The notes beneath the pieces were generated by a model, which did not search any database, was not told where the DNA came from, and worked only from the letters and a program-made list of their open reading frames with translations. The translations under genes were made by a program, and so were the position numbers. A stretch of 64,000 nucleotides of DNA from Bradyrhizobium sp. ISRA464 (lineage in GTDB: Bacteria > Pseudomonadota > Alphaproteobacteria > Rhizobiales > Xanthobacteraceae): NCBI RefSeq assembly GCF_029910095.1, contig NZ_CP094526.1, forward strand, positions 682,001 to 746,000, in the 5' to 3' direction. This document shows, in pieces, positions 1 through 8,962 of this stretch; the first letter of the stretch is position 1, and each line of letters begins with the position of its first letter.

Positions 1-63
1 TCGCGGCGCGAATTCGGCCACACTCCGATTGACATGCCTCAACGAGGTTTACAGGATGGGTAG

Positions 64-1311
<1,248 letters not shown>

Positions 1312-1382
1312 ACAAAAGGCAGCGGGGCGGGTTAGGTGATGAAAAGATCATCTGTCAACCGCGGCGCGAGCTGATAAATAAG

Positions 1383-1409
1383 ATGCCCGGCCACGCGCCG
1401 GGCATTTTT
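1383..1409 (+). terminator. Rho-independent terminator after phaA
   Basis: A perfect 8-bp stem (ATGCCCGG at 1383-1390 with CCGGGCAT at 1398-1405) is followed at once by a T run ending at 1409. It lies 72 bases after the phaA stop and 74 before the phaB start. Confidence 0.8.
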
Positions 1410-1435
1410 GTTTTGTACGTGAGTGAGTGCAAAAA

Positions 1436-1454
1436 AGCCGGAGTCATTCCGGCT
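1436..1454 (+). other. Small hairpin in the phaB leader
   Basis: AGCCGGA (1436-1442) pairs perfectly with TCCGGCT (1448-1454) around a five-base loop. An A run precedes it, and the phaB ribosome-binding site (1468-1475) follows. It has no T tract on the plus strand. It could be a minus-strand terminator element or a leader structure; no function is shown. Confidence 0.5.
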
Positions 1455-1482
1455 GTAAAAGACGGCCAAGGAGGAATCGGAC

Positions 1483-2208
1483 ATGGCACGTGTTGCATTG
1501 GTGACGGGCGGAACGCGGGGCATCGGAGCTGCGATCAGCAAGGCTCTGAAGGCGGCGGGCTACAAGGTGGCGGCGACTTACGGCGGCAATGATGCGGCTG
1601 CCGAGAAGTTCAAGGCCGAAACCGGCATCCCCGTGTTCAAATGGGATGTTGCCTCGTTCGACGCCTGCGCGGATGGCGTGAAGAAGGTCGAGGCCGAGCT
1701 CGGGCCGGTCGACGTGCTGGTCAACAATGCCGGCATCACTCGCGACACTGCCTTCCACAAGATGACGCTCGAGCAGTGGAATGCCGTGATCAACACCAAT
1801 CTCGGCTCGCTGTTCAACATGACGCGCCAGGTGATCGAGGGCATGCGCGCCCGCAAGTTCGGCCGCATCATCTCGATCTCCTCGATCAACGGCCAGAAGG
1901 GCCAGTTCGGCCAGGTCAATTATTCGGCGGCGAAGGCCGGCGACATCGGCTTCACCAAGGCGCTCGCGATCGAAAACGCCAAGGGCGGCATCACGGTCAA
2001 CGTGATCGCTCCGGGCTACATCAACACCGAGATGGTGCAGGCGGTGCCGAAGGACGTTCTGGAGAAGAACGTGATTCCGCAGATCCCGGTCAATCGCCTC
2101 GGCGAGCCGGAGGAGATCGCGCGTGCGGTCGTATTCCTGGCCGCTGACGATGCCGGCTTCATCACCGGCTCGACGCTGACCATCAATGGTGGTCAGTATC
2201 ACGCGTGA
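1483..2208 (+). CDS. phaB: Acetoacetyl-CoA reductase
   Basis: NADPH-dependent reduction of acetoacetyl-CoA to (R)-3-hydroxybutyryl-CoA, the second step of polyhydroxybutyrate synthesis. The 241-residue short-chain dehydrogenase shows the TGGTRGIG cofactor loop (8-15), NNAG (81-84) and the catalytic Ser134, Tyr147 and Lys151. It ends in the typical GGQYHA. A very strong ribosome-binding site, AAGGAGGA at 1468-1475, fixes the start. Although it follows phaA in the same direction, a strong hairpin terminator separates them, so it may have its own promoter or depend on read-through. Confidence 0.95.
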   Translation: MARVALVTGGTRGIGAAISKALKAAGYKVAATYGGNDAAAEKFKAETGIPVFKWDVASFDACADGVKKVEAELGPVDVLVNNAGITRDTAFHKMTLEQWNAVINTNLGSLFNMTRQVIEGMRARKFGRIISISSINGQKGQFGQVNYSAAKAGDIGFTKALAIENAKGGITVNVIAPGYINTEMVQAVPKDVLEKNVIPQIPVNRLGEPEEIARAVVFLAADDAGFITGSTLTINGGQYHA

Positions 2209-2249
2209 CGCGAAGCGTCGTCGCGTCGCAGGCGTTATCAATCAAGTCG

Positions 2250-2372
2250 TGATGCCCGGCCTTGTGCCGGGCATCAACGTCATTACAAGGGGGCCGAACG
2301 ATGACGTGGATGGCCGCGGCAGCTTGAGCGAAGAGATGTTCTGCGCTCGTGCCCGGCCGTGCCGGATCTTGC
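2250..2372. repeat. Dispersed palindromic repeat, type E
   Basis: It begins with a perfect 10-bp inverted repeat (2251-2260 with 2266-2275, loop CTTGT). A spacer containing ACGTGGATGGCC and a tail containing TGCCCGGCCGTG follow. The same three blocks in the same order occur at 34320-34430, so this is a repeated unit of about 110 bases. Its tail runs to within a few bases of the next gene, which argues against the upstream GTG start for that gene. Confidence 0.7.
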
Positions 2373-2376
2373 CCTG

Positions 2377-3249
2377 ATGTCGACTCGTACCGCCACCCTT
2401 GTTGGACTGACCGCCATCCTGATGTGGTCGCTCTTGTCGGTCATGACGGTTGCAACCGGGCAGATTCCGGCCTTCCAGCTCGCCGCGATGACCTTCGCGA
2501 TCGGGGCGGCGGTGGCGTTCGCAAGCTTCCTGTTTCGTCCGTCCGCCTTCGCCGCATTGAAGCAGCCGCCGGTCGCCTGGGCCGTCGGCGTCGGCGGCCT
2601 ATTCGGCTATCACGCGCTGTATTTCCTGGCGCTGCGCTTCGCGCCGCCGGCGGAAGCAGGCCTGCTCAATTATCTCTGGCCGCTCCTGATCGTGTTGTTC
2701 TCCTCGCTGCTGCCGGGTGAGCGGCTCGCGGTCCATCACATCGTCGGCGCGGTGCTGGGCCTGGTCGGCACGGTGCTGCTGTTCGCGGGCAACACCGGCA
2801 GCTTCGCGCAGAGCCAGATTCCGGGCTTCGCGGCCGCCTTTGTCGCCGCCTTCGTCTGGGCGACCTACTCGGTGATGTCGCGCCGGCTGAAGGCGGTGCC
2901 GACCGATGCGGTGGCCGGCTTCTGCCTCGCCACCGCGCTGCTCGCCGCGCTCGTGCATCTGATGGTGGAGACCACGGTGTGGCCCGCGACGCCGCTGCAA
3001 TGGCTCGCTCTCGTTGGACTCGGCATCGGCCCGGTGGGTGCTGCGTTCTTCGCCTGGGACATCGGCATGAAGCGCGGCGACATCCGCGTGCTCGGCGCTG
3101 CATCCTATGCCACGCCGCTATTGTCGACCGCCTTCCTGATCCTCGCGGGCTTCGCCAGACCGAGTGCCAACATCGCCATCGCTGCGATCCTGATCGCGGG
3201 CGGTGGCCTGATCGCGGCCAAGGACATGGTGTTGAGAAAGAGAACGTAG
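2377..3249 (+). CDS. EamA/DMT family exporter, YddG-like
   Basis: A 290-residue inner-membrane protein with about ten hydrophobic segments in two EamA halves. The opening TATLVGLTAILMWS and overall pattern resemble the aromatic amino acid exporter YddG, so export of amino acids or similar metabolites is likely; the substrate is not determined. The ATG at 2377 is preferred over a GTG at 2359, because the bases before 2377 belong to a dispersed repeat. The stop codon (TAG, 3247-3249) lies inside the left arm of a 33-bp palindrome shared with the convergent cupin gene. Confidence 0.85.
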   Translation: MSTRTATLVGLTAILMWSLLSVMTVATGQIPAFQLAAMTFAIGAAVAFASFLFRPSAFAALKQPPVAWAVGVGGLFGYHALYFLALRFAPPAEAGLLNYLWPLLIVLFSSLLPGERLAVHHIVGAVLGLVGTVLLFAGNTGSFAQSQIPGFAAAFVAAFVWATYSVMSRRLKAVPTDAVAGFCLATALLAALVHLMVETTVWPATPLQWLALVGLGIGPVGAAFFAWDIGMKRGDIRVLGAASYATPLLSTAFLILAGFARPSANIAIAAILIAGGGLIAAKDMVLRKRT

Positions 3250-3329
3250 GATGGGTAGAGCGAAGCGAAACCCATCATGCCGCGCAATGCTCCAATTGAT
3301 GGGTTTCGCTTCGCTCTACCCATCCTACG
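3245..3329. repeat. Perfect 33-bp inverted repeat, type B
   Basis: The left arm (3245-3277) and right arm (3297-3329) are exact reverse complements of 33 bases around a 19-base loop. The left arm contains the TAG stop of the plus-strand exporter and the right arm contains the TAG stop of the minus-strand cupin gene. Related long palindromes (GTAGCCCGGATGGAGCGAAG type) occur at 29883-29970 and 56949-57032. It may also end transcription in both directions, though no T run follows either arm. Confidence 0.9.
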
Positions 3330-3759
3330 AAGAGGGCTCCCAGCCCCTCGGCGCCAGCTCGAAATTTGCAAACTCGAATCCCGGCGCCACGGTGCAGCCG
3401 ACCAACGTCCAGTCTCCGGTGCTTTCCGCGGCCTGCCAGGCACCCGCCGGCACGATCGCCTGCGGCCGTTCGCCGCTGCTGACGTCGGGACCGAGCGTGA
3501 CCCTGTGCCGGCTGCAGCCCTCATGGGCGATCTGCAGGACCAGCGGCGCACCGGCGTAGTAGTGCCAGACCTCGACCGCATCGATGCGATGCCAGTGCGA
3601 GCGCTCGCCGCGCGCGAGCAGGAAGTAGATCGCGGTCGAGCAGGCGCGTCCGCTGCCGTCGCAGCGCTTGTCGCGAAACGTCTCGCGATAATGTCCGCCT
3701 TCCGGATGCGGCTTCAGCTCGAGCTGCGCGATGATCTCGGCCGCCGAGGGCTGCGACAT
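3325..3759 (-). CDS. Cupin family protein (DUF985/Cupin_5)
   Basis: A 144-residue soluble protein with the DUF985 pattern: an N-terminal LxLxPHPEGGxYRET segment, then IYFLLARGERSHWHRID and WHYYAG, forming a cupin barrel. Family members are small metal-binding-type cupins of unknown or sugar-related function; no substrate can be named. Its ATG overlaps the gloB stop by one base (TGATG at 3757-3761), so the two are translationally coupled. Its stop lies in the right arm of the 3245-3329 palindrome. Confidence 0.8.
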   Translation of the reverse strand: MSQPSAAEIIAQLELKPHPEGGHYRETFRDKRCDGSGRACSTAIYFLLARGERSHWHRIDAVEVWHYYAGAPLVLQIAHEGCSRHRVTLGPDVSSGERPQAIVPAGAWQAAESTGDWTLVGCTVAPGFEFANFELAPRGWEPSS

Positions 3760-4526
3760 CAGGATTTGTTCTTGCGCTCGCGGAGCTCACCGAACACTTC
3801 GGCCGGATCGGCGCCCTTCATGCGGAGCTTCGCCGCGACCGAAGGCTCGTCGGCCCGCAGGAACACGTTGGCCTTCTTCTCGTCGCCGAGCAGCACGGGA
3901 ATCGTCGGCTTGTTCTCGGCGCGCAGCTGCGTGACCTCGGCGGCGCGGGCCTGCAGCGCCGGATTGTCGGGTTCGACCGTCAGCGCGAATTTGACGTTGG
4001 AGGCGGTGTACTCATGGCCGCAATAGAGCCGGAAGTCGTCCGGCAGCGAACGCAGCTTCAGCAGCGAATCCCACATCATGGGGTAGTTGCCTTCGAACAC
4101 CCGGCCGCATCCGATCGAGAACAGCGTGTCGGCAGCGAACACCGCCTTCTCGCCGTCGAACACGTAGGAGATGTGGTCGAGCGTGTGGCCGGGCGTCTCC
4201 ACCACGCGCGCCAGCAGGCTGCCGACCTTGATCACGTCGGCATTGGCGGCGCGCAGGTCGACATTGGCGATCTTCGCGGACTTGTCATGCGGGGCGACGA
4301 CGCGGCAGCCGTATTTCTGCTTCAGCTCGGCGACGCCGCCGACATGGTCGCCATGGTGATGGGTGATCAGGATGTCGGTCAGCGTCCAGCCCTCACGCTC
4401 CAGCGCCTTGATGATGGGTGCGGCCTCCGGCGCGTCGATCGACGCCGTGGCCTTGGTCGCGGGGTCGTGGACCAGGTAACCGAAATTGTCGGTGAGGCAG
4501 GTAAAGGTACGAATTTCGGCGGCCAT
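3759..4526 (-). CDS. gloB: Hydroxyacylglutathione hydrolase (glyoxalase II)
   Basis: Hydrolyses S-lactoylglutathione to D-lactate and glutathione, the second step of methylglyoxal detoxification. The 255-residue metallo-beta-lactamase-fold protein shows THHHGDH at 55-61, the GHTLDHISY second-metal region, CGHEYT and the C-terminal glyoxalase II domain. The start at 4526 has GGAG six bases upstream. A longer frame to 4589 exists, but its extra 21 codons come from a dispersed repeat (AGAGCATG type), so it is rejected. It is followed by a coupled cupin gene. Confidence 0.93.
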   Translation of the reverse strand: MAAEIRTFTCLTDNFGYLVHDPATKATASIDAPEAAPIIKALEREGWTLTDILITHHHGDHVGGVAELKQKYGCRVVAPHDKSAKIANVDLRAANADVIKVGSLLARVVETPGHTLDHISYVFDGEKAVFAADTLFSIGCGRVFEGNYPMMWDSLLKLRSLPDDFRLYCGHEYTASNVKFALTVEPDNPALQARAAEVTQLRAENKPTIPVLLGDEKKANVFLRADEPSVAAKLRMKGADPAEVFGELRERKNKS

Positions 4527-4557
4527 GAATATCTCCACGAAGTGCTTGGGCGAGGAC

Positions 4558-4662
4558 GCCAGAGCATGATCCGCCTGGGACCGGACCATGCTCTGACGTC
4601 TCTCTAGCTGGGCCTGATCCTATCGAAAAAACCGGTTCCCACTTTTTCGGATCATGCTCTAA
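4558..4662. repeat. Dispersed repeat cluster upstream of gloB
   Basis: AGAGCATG (4561-4568) and CATGCTCT (4587-4594) form one inverted repeat. A second unit runs through CCGGTTCCCACTTTTTCGGA to GATCATGCTCTA. These AGAGCATGATCC and AACCGGTTCCC blocks look like a dispersed repeat rather than regulatory sequence. It lies between the divergent gloB and methyltransferase genes, so their promoters must be in or beside it. Confidence 0.55.
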
Positions 4663-4758
4663 CACGCCAAATATAGGGGTGAAATACGGCGTTAACGCTC
4701 CTGCGGCAACGCAATTTTCCGCGCGCCGCGGCCGCAAGCGGCATGTTAGGTTGGACTC

Positions 4759-5529
4759 ATGGACGTCATAGACCTCCGCGACTTCTATTCGCAGCGCCTC
4801 GGCATCGTGGCCCGGCAGCTGATCAACCGCGGCATCCGTGAACGCTGGCCCAATGCGGAAGGGCAGCGCGTGCTCGGGCTCGGCTATCCGACGCCCTATC
4901 TCGGCCTGTTTCGCGAGTCCTGCGAGCGCTGCATCGCCTTCATGCCGGCGGCCCAGGGTGTGCTGAAATGGCCGACCGGGCGGCCCGCGCTCGCGACCCT
5001 GATCGATGAATTCTCGATGCCGCTGCAGGATGCCGCGGTCGACCGCGTGCTGCTGGTGCACGCGCTGGAGATGTCGGACGATCCGGAGCGGCTGTTGCGC
5101 GAGGTCTGGCGGGTGCTGGCGCCGTCCGGGCGGCTGATCGCCGTGATCCCGAATCGCCGCGGCGTATGGACGCGCACCGACAACACGCCGTTCGGCCATG
5201 GTCGCCCGTATTCGCGCGCGCAGATCACGCAACTGTTGCGGCAGACCTGGTTCACGCCGACGGCATGGGGCGAGGCGCTGTTCATGCCGCCGGTGCAGGG
5301 CGGCTGGTTCCTGCGCTCGGCGATGGCATGGGAGCGCGTCGGCGCGGCGCTGTCGCTGCCGTTCGCCGGCGTGCATATCGTCGAGGCCAGCAAGCAGGTC
5401 TATCGCGCGATTCCCGCGCACCGCGAGCGCACGCGGCTGATCCCGTCGCTACAGCCGGTGCTGGTGCCGTCGTCGACGGCGACGCGCGGACAAAGCGTTT
5501 TCGAGCGACGCGGACGCCGGATCGTGTGA
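4759..5529 (+). CDS. SAM-dependent methyltransferase (class I, Methyltransf_11)
   Basis: A 256-residue protein with a degenerate SAM-binding motif (VLGLGYPTPYLG, about 39-50), an acidic residue in DRVLLVHALEMSDDPERLLREV and the post-motif VLAPSGRLIAVIPNR typical of Methyltransf_11. Substrate unknown. It is divergent from gloB. The last eleven residues (SVFERRGRRIV) and the TGA stop are encoded by a dispersed repeat whose other copies lie at 13908-14011 and 22256-22316. The original C-terminus may have been replaced. Confidence 0.8.
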   Translation: MDVIDLRDFYSQRLGIVARQLINRGIRERWPNAEGQRVLGLGYPTPYLGLFRESCERCIAFMPAAQGVLKWPTGRPALATLIDEFSMPLQDAAVDRVLLVHALEMSDDPERLLREVWRVLAPSGRLIAVIPNRRGVWTRTDNTPFGHGRPYSRAQITQLLRQTWFTPTAWGEALFMPPVQGGWFLRSAMAWERVGAALSLPFAGVHIVEASKQVYRAIPAHRERTRLIPSLQPVLVPSSTATRGQSVFERRGRRIV

Positions 5530-5591
5530 AGAAAACGCGTCAAAGCACGAGCCCGGAGCTTTGGTTCTGATTCAGTCAGAACCGAAAATGC
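5491..5591 (+). repeat. Dispersed repeat, type A, overlapping a gene end
   Basis: About 100 bases matching, in reverse orientation, the element at 13908-14011: AAGCGTTTTCGAGCGA, then GTGTGAAGAAA, then GTCAAA, then the hairpin GGTTCTGA...TCAGAACC, then GAAAATGC. Its first 36 bases encode the final eleven residues and stop of the methyltransferase. Confidence 0.75.
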
Positions 5592-5619
5592 GCGGGCAAA
5601 AGCAAAGGGCGCAAAAGCG

Positions 5620-5654
5620 AAGGGCGGGCCGCCTCACGCGTTGCCCGCCCTTTT
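5620..5654 (+). terminator. Hairpin terminator between convergent genes
   Basis: AAGGGCGGGC (5620-5629) pairs with GCCCGCCCTT (5643-5652), followed by TTTTC. It sits between the plus-strand methyltransferase and the minus-strand DUF4167 gene and could serve both, but the T run favours the plus strand. Confidence 0.6.
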
Positions 5655-5674
5655 CTCAAGATTGATGCGAAGCC

Positions 5675-6388
5675 TTAATCGTTGCCCGGATTGATATCCT
5701 CGCTCGGCGCCGGCTGCGCGGCCATCTCGGGACGCGGGCCGTGCGGCCGACGGCGGCGGCGCGGGAAGCGTTCGCCACGCTCGCTGCGTTCCCCGCCGCC
5801 ATTGCCTTCATAGGTGCCGTTGGCCGGCGGCTGCGGGCTTCCGGTGATGAAGGAGGGCAAGCGATCGACGCCGCCGGCATCGGCCATCGCGGGTTGCGGC
5901 TGGCTCTGCGGCTGCGGCTGATATTCGCGCGGCTGCGGACGATGCTCGCGCGGCTGCTGCTGGTCGCGCTGGTAGGGCTGCTGCCCGTTGTCGCGCATAT
6001 AGGGCTGCGGCTGCGGCACGAAGCCCGGCTCCTGACCAAAGCTCGAGTAGCCGTCGTCGTCGCCGTCCTCGGACAGCGTCACTTCGGCGTCGGGGCGCGG
6101 CTGCTGCTGGTTCTGCCGGAACTGCTCCTGAGCGGCCGCGATGATCCGGTAATAGTGCTCGGCATGTTGGTAGTAGTTTTCGGCGGCCACGGGGTCGCCG
6201 GAGGAGCGCGCGTCGCGGGCAAGTTGGACATATTTCTCGGCCACGTGGGAGGCCGTGCCGCGGATCTTGATGTCGGGTCCGTTCGATTCATACACCCGTG
6301 TCAGGGGATTCTGGCCGCGCCGGTTGTTGTTGTTGTTATTGTTATTGTTCCGGTTGCGCATCCGCTTGTTATTCTGACCGTTTCTCAT
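5675..6388 (-). CDS. DUF4167 domain protein
   Basis: A 237-residue protein of unknown function found widely in alphaproteobacteria. The N-terminus has a basic tract and a run of nine Asn residues (about 14-22). The conserved DUF4167 core follows (about 24-90: RVYESNGPDIKIRGTA, AEKYxxLARDA, GDxxxAENYYQHAEHYYR). The remainder is low-complexity Gln/Pro/Arg-rich sequence likely to be disordered. Basic, RG-rich stretches suggest nucleic acid contact, but this is inference. In relatives it commonly lies directly after prmC; here a 440-base gap separates them. Confidence 0.88.
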   Translation of the reverse strand: MRNGQNNKRMRNRNNNNNNNNNRRGQNPLTRVYESNGPDIKIRGTASHVAEKYVQLARDARSSGDPVAAENYYQHAEHYYRIIAAAQEQFRQNQQQPRPDAEVTLSEDGDDDGYSSFGQEPGFVPQPQPYMRDNGQQPYQRDQQQPREHRPQPREYQPQPQSQPQPAMADAGGVDRLPSFITGSPQPPANGTYEGNGGGERSERGERFPRRRRRPHGPRPEMAAQPAPSEDINPGND

Positions 6389-6828
6389 CTGTCGCCTTTT
6401 ATTCCAGCCCTGAAGTTATTGCCGTCCATTGCTACGTTCGATTCGGTGCGCGCTCACGCGCACGGAATCGCACTACCGTTCGAATTTGGCTTCGATTTGC
6501 CGACCATCGCGTTCAGCAAAGACGCGTTCCCCAACCGCCGACGACCTCGCCGGCGACCAAATCATTCCGCCCGTCGAGACAGGCGCAGTTCTCTTGCGTA
6601 AGTCTTCAAGCGCAATAACAGGCTTTCGTTCGCTTGGCGGTCGAGAGCAGCACGGCTCAGGCTCTTGCGCTCTATGTGACCTGCGTTCTTGGAACCTTTC
6701 AATCGGCGGGTTCCCGTCGAGAACCCTGGTCATCACCCGTAGGCTACGGGGCCAGCACCGATGTTGTGCCCGGAACGTAGTCGTTCCCGGGGGATATTCC
6801 AAGAGGTTTTTTGCGTTCAAATAGGACT
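6389..6828. other. 440-base gap between prmC and DUF4167 gene
   Basis: No frame here looks coding. A short perfect hairpin (GGAACG 6772-6777 with CGTTCC 6782-6787) lies near the prmC end. The stretch nearest the DUF4167 start must contain its leader and probably its promoter. No known RNA family was recognised. Confidence 0.5.
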
Positions 6829-7719
6829 TTATCGGGGCAGTCGCCGGGCCGAAACCGCCCGTGGGATGCCCCCGAGATCGGCCCTGGGCGGTCCCGTTGG
6901 GGATAATCCCGATGCCGTCATCAGGGCTTCAATGTCGTCGCTCTCGCCGAGACCGACTTCCACAACCAGAAGGCCACGTGACGTCAAAAGACCCGTAGAT
7001 TGCGCAATCAGCGCGCGGTAGGCGTCGAGCCCGTCCGTGCCGCCATCAAGCGCCGCACGCGGATCATGGTCACGCACTTCGGCGGCGAGACCTTCAATGT
7101 CGGTTGTGCGGATATAGGGCGGGTTGGACACGATCAAATCGAACGCGCCTGTGAGCCCACTGCCGTAGTCACACATAATCCATGTTGCGCGATCCGCAAG
7201 TCCGAGCTCCGCGGCGTTCCGGCTCGCCGTCTGCAGCGCCTCCGTCGAGATATCGGTTCCGAAGCCGCGCGCATGCGGCAGTTCCGAGAGCAGCGCCAGC
7301 AGGATCGCGCCGGAGCCCGTGCCAAGATCGGCGATCCGCAGCGCGCGATCGGTCGCGCCGTCGGCGCGCAACAGCTCCAGCGCGCGCTCGACCACCGTTT
7401 CGGTGTCGGGCCGCGGCACCAGCGTGGCAGCCGAGAGCTTGAGCGGCAGTCCCCAAAACTCCTTCATGCCGAGAATGCGGGCAACCGGTTCGCCGGCGAG
7501 GCGGCGTTGCGCGAAGGCTTCGAGGCGATCCGATTCGTCCGGCGTGATCACGCGGCCTGCCGCCGTGATGATGCCGGTCAGATCGAGGCCGAGCGCGGCG
7601 CCGACCAGGAGCCGTGCATCGAGCTCAGCGGAGCCGTTGCCGGCGGCCTTGAGGCGCGCGGAGAGCGCGCGCCTGATGGTCTCGACGGTCTGGCTGCCAT
7701 TGTCAGCGGGTTCGCTCAT
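6829..7719 (-). CDS. prmC: Release factor glutamine methyltransferase
   Basis: Methylates the glutamine of the GGQ motif in peptide chain release factors. The 296-residue protein has an N-terminal helical domain, LGMKEFWG and VPRPDTE motifs, the SAM motif DLGTGSG (131-137) and the catalytic NPPY (199-202). It normally follows prfA, its substrate gene. Here prfA lies 6.9 kb away on the same strand, with a transporter block between. It is divergent from the HIT gene. Confidence 0.95.
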   Translation of the reverse strand: MSEPADNGSQTVETIRRALSARLKAAGNGSAELDARLLVGAALGLDLTGIITAAGRVITPDESDRLEAFAQRRLAGEPVARILGMKEFWGLPLKLSAATLVPRPDTETVVERALELLRADGATDRALRIADLGTGSGAILLALLSELPHARGFGTDISTEALQTASRNAAELGLADRATWIMCDYGSGLTGAFDLIVSNPPYIRTTDIEGLAAEVRDHDPRAALDGGTDGLDAYRALIAQSTGLLTSRGLLVVEVGLGESDDIEALMTASGLSPTGPPRADLGGIPRAVSARRLPR

Positions 7720-7824
7720 CGCGCGTTGTTAGCCGATGGTCGACGCGGCGTCGATATCACTTGCGCCGTGCGCGCCGGCCGCGCACGGTTGACGGCTGAA
7801 CGACTCGATCCGGAAGCGACGACC

Positions 7825-8250
7825 ATGACGTCTTATGACGACCAGAACATCTTCGCCAAGATCCTGCGCGGCGAGATCCCGAGCTTCAAGGTCTACGAAA
7901 ACGACCGGACCTTCGCCTTCCTCGACATCATGCCGCGCTCGCCGGGGCATACCCTGGTGATTCCGAAAGCACGAGCGCGCGGAATCCTCGATATCGCGGA
8001 AGATGACCTTGCGGAGGTCGCCCGGTCGGCGAAACGCGTCGCCATCGCCGCGATGAAAGCCTTCCACGCGGACGGCATCATCATCCAGCAATTCAGCGAA
8101 CCCGCCAGCGGCCAGGTGGTCCTTCACCTGCACATGCATGTGATGCCGGTCAAAGACGGCGTGGCGCTGCTGCCGCCCCAGACCCGCAAGGAAGACATGG
8201 ATGTGCTTGCCGATCATGCCAGGCGGATGATCGCCGCGCTCGGAAACTGA
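7825..8250 (+). CDS. HIT family nucleotide-binding protein
   Basis: A 141-residue histidine-triad protein, likely a nucleoside phosphoramidate or AMP-lysine hydrolase. It shows an N-terminal IFAKILRGEIPS, HTLVIPK and the histidine triad HLHMHV (His101, His103, His105). The reading frame is open upstream to 7000, but that part is antisense to prmC; the ATG at 7825 is where family similarity begins. It converges on the ABC transporter operon. Confidence 0.92.
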   Translation: MTSYDDQNIFAKILRGEIPSFKVYENDRTFAFLDIMPRSPGHTLVIPKARARGILDIAEDDLAEVARSAKRVAIAAMKAFHADGIIIQQFSEPASGQVVLHLHMHVMPVKDGVALLPPQTRKEDMDVLADHARRMIAALGN

Positions 8251-8263
8251 GCTGGACTCTGGC

Positions 8264-8962
8264 CTAGACCCCGAGATAGCGCTGCAGCACGTCGGGCTGC
8301 GCCTTGATCTCCTCCGCAGGTCCCTCATGGACGATATGTCCATTGTTGATGATGTAGATGCGCTCCGCGAGCGCTAGTGTGGCGGCCAGGTTCTGCTCCA
8401 CCAGCACGATGGTCTGTCCGGCCTCGGCAAGCTCGCGGCATGCCTTCATCAGGTCGCGCACGATGACCGGCGCCAGCCCCTCGAACGGCTCGTCGAGCAG
8501 GATGATCTTCGGGTCGCGCACCAGCGCGCGGGCAATCGCCAGCATCTGCTGTTCGCCGCCCGACAGGTCGGTGCCGCGATTGCCCCGGCGCTCCCTGAGC
8601 CGCGGAAACATCTCGTAGATGCGGTCGAGCGGCCAGCGCTGCGAGGCGGTCAGCCCGGCGATGACGAGATTCTCCTCGACGCTGAGGCTGCCGAAGATGC
8701 GGCGTTCCTCATGGACCAGCTGCATGCCGGCCTGCGCGATCCTGTGGCTCTTCCTGCCGGCGACCTCGGCGCCGTCGAACATCACCGAACCGCTGCGCGG
8801 CGTCACCACGCCCATCAAGCTCTTCAGCGTCGTGCTCTTGCCGGCGCCGTTGCGGCCGAGCAGCGCCACCACCTCGTTGCGCTCGACGCGCAGCGAGACG
8901 TCGAACAGGATATGGGAATCCCCGTAATAGCTGTTCAGTCCGTTGACCTCGAGCAGGCTCAT
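8264..8962 (-). CDS. HAAT ABC transporter ATP-binding protein (LivF-like)
   Basis: One of two ATPases of a branched-chain amino acid type uptake system at the inner membrane. The 232-residue protein shows Walker A GRNGAGKST (36-44), signature LSGGEQQ, Walker B IILLDEP and the H-loop-type VLVEQN. The LivF type is indicated by short length and the ERRIFGSLSVEENL Q-loop region. The start overlaps the stop of the upstream fused gene by four bases (ATGA, 8959-8962). It is the last gene of the operon. Confidence 0.92.
   Translation of the reverse strand: MSLLEVNGLNSYYGDSHILFDVSLRVERNEVVALLGRNGAGKSTTLKSLMGVVTPRSGSVMFDGAEVAGRKSHRIAQAGMQLVHEERRIFGSLSVEENLVIAGLTASQRWPLDRIYEMFPRLRERRGNRGTDLSGGEQQMLAIARALVRDPKIILLDEPFEGLAPVIVRDLMKACRELAEAGQTIVLVEQNLAATLALAERIYIINNGHIVHEGPAEEIKAQPDVLQRYLGV

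Noticed and set aside
4527..4589. N-terminal extension of gloB
   Set aside because: The extra 21 codons are encoded by a dispersed repeat and a good ribosome-binding site precedes 4526.
6473..6820. A 115-codon minus-strand frame upstream of the DUF4167 gene
   Set aside because: No ribosome-binding site, no domain and irregular composition; treated as a non-coding gap.
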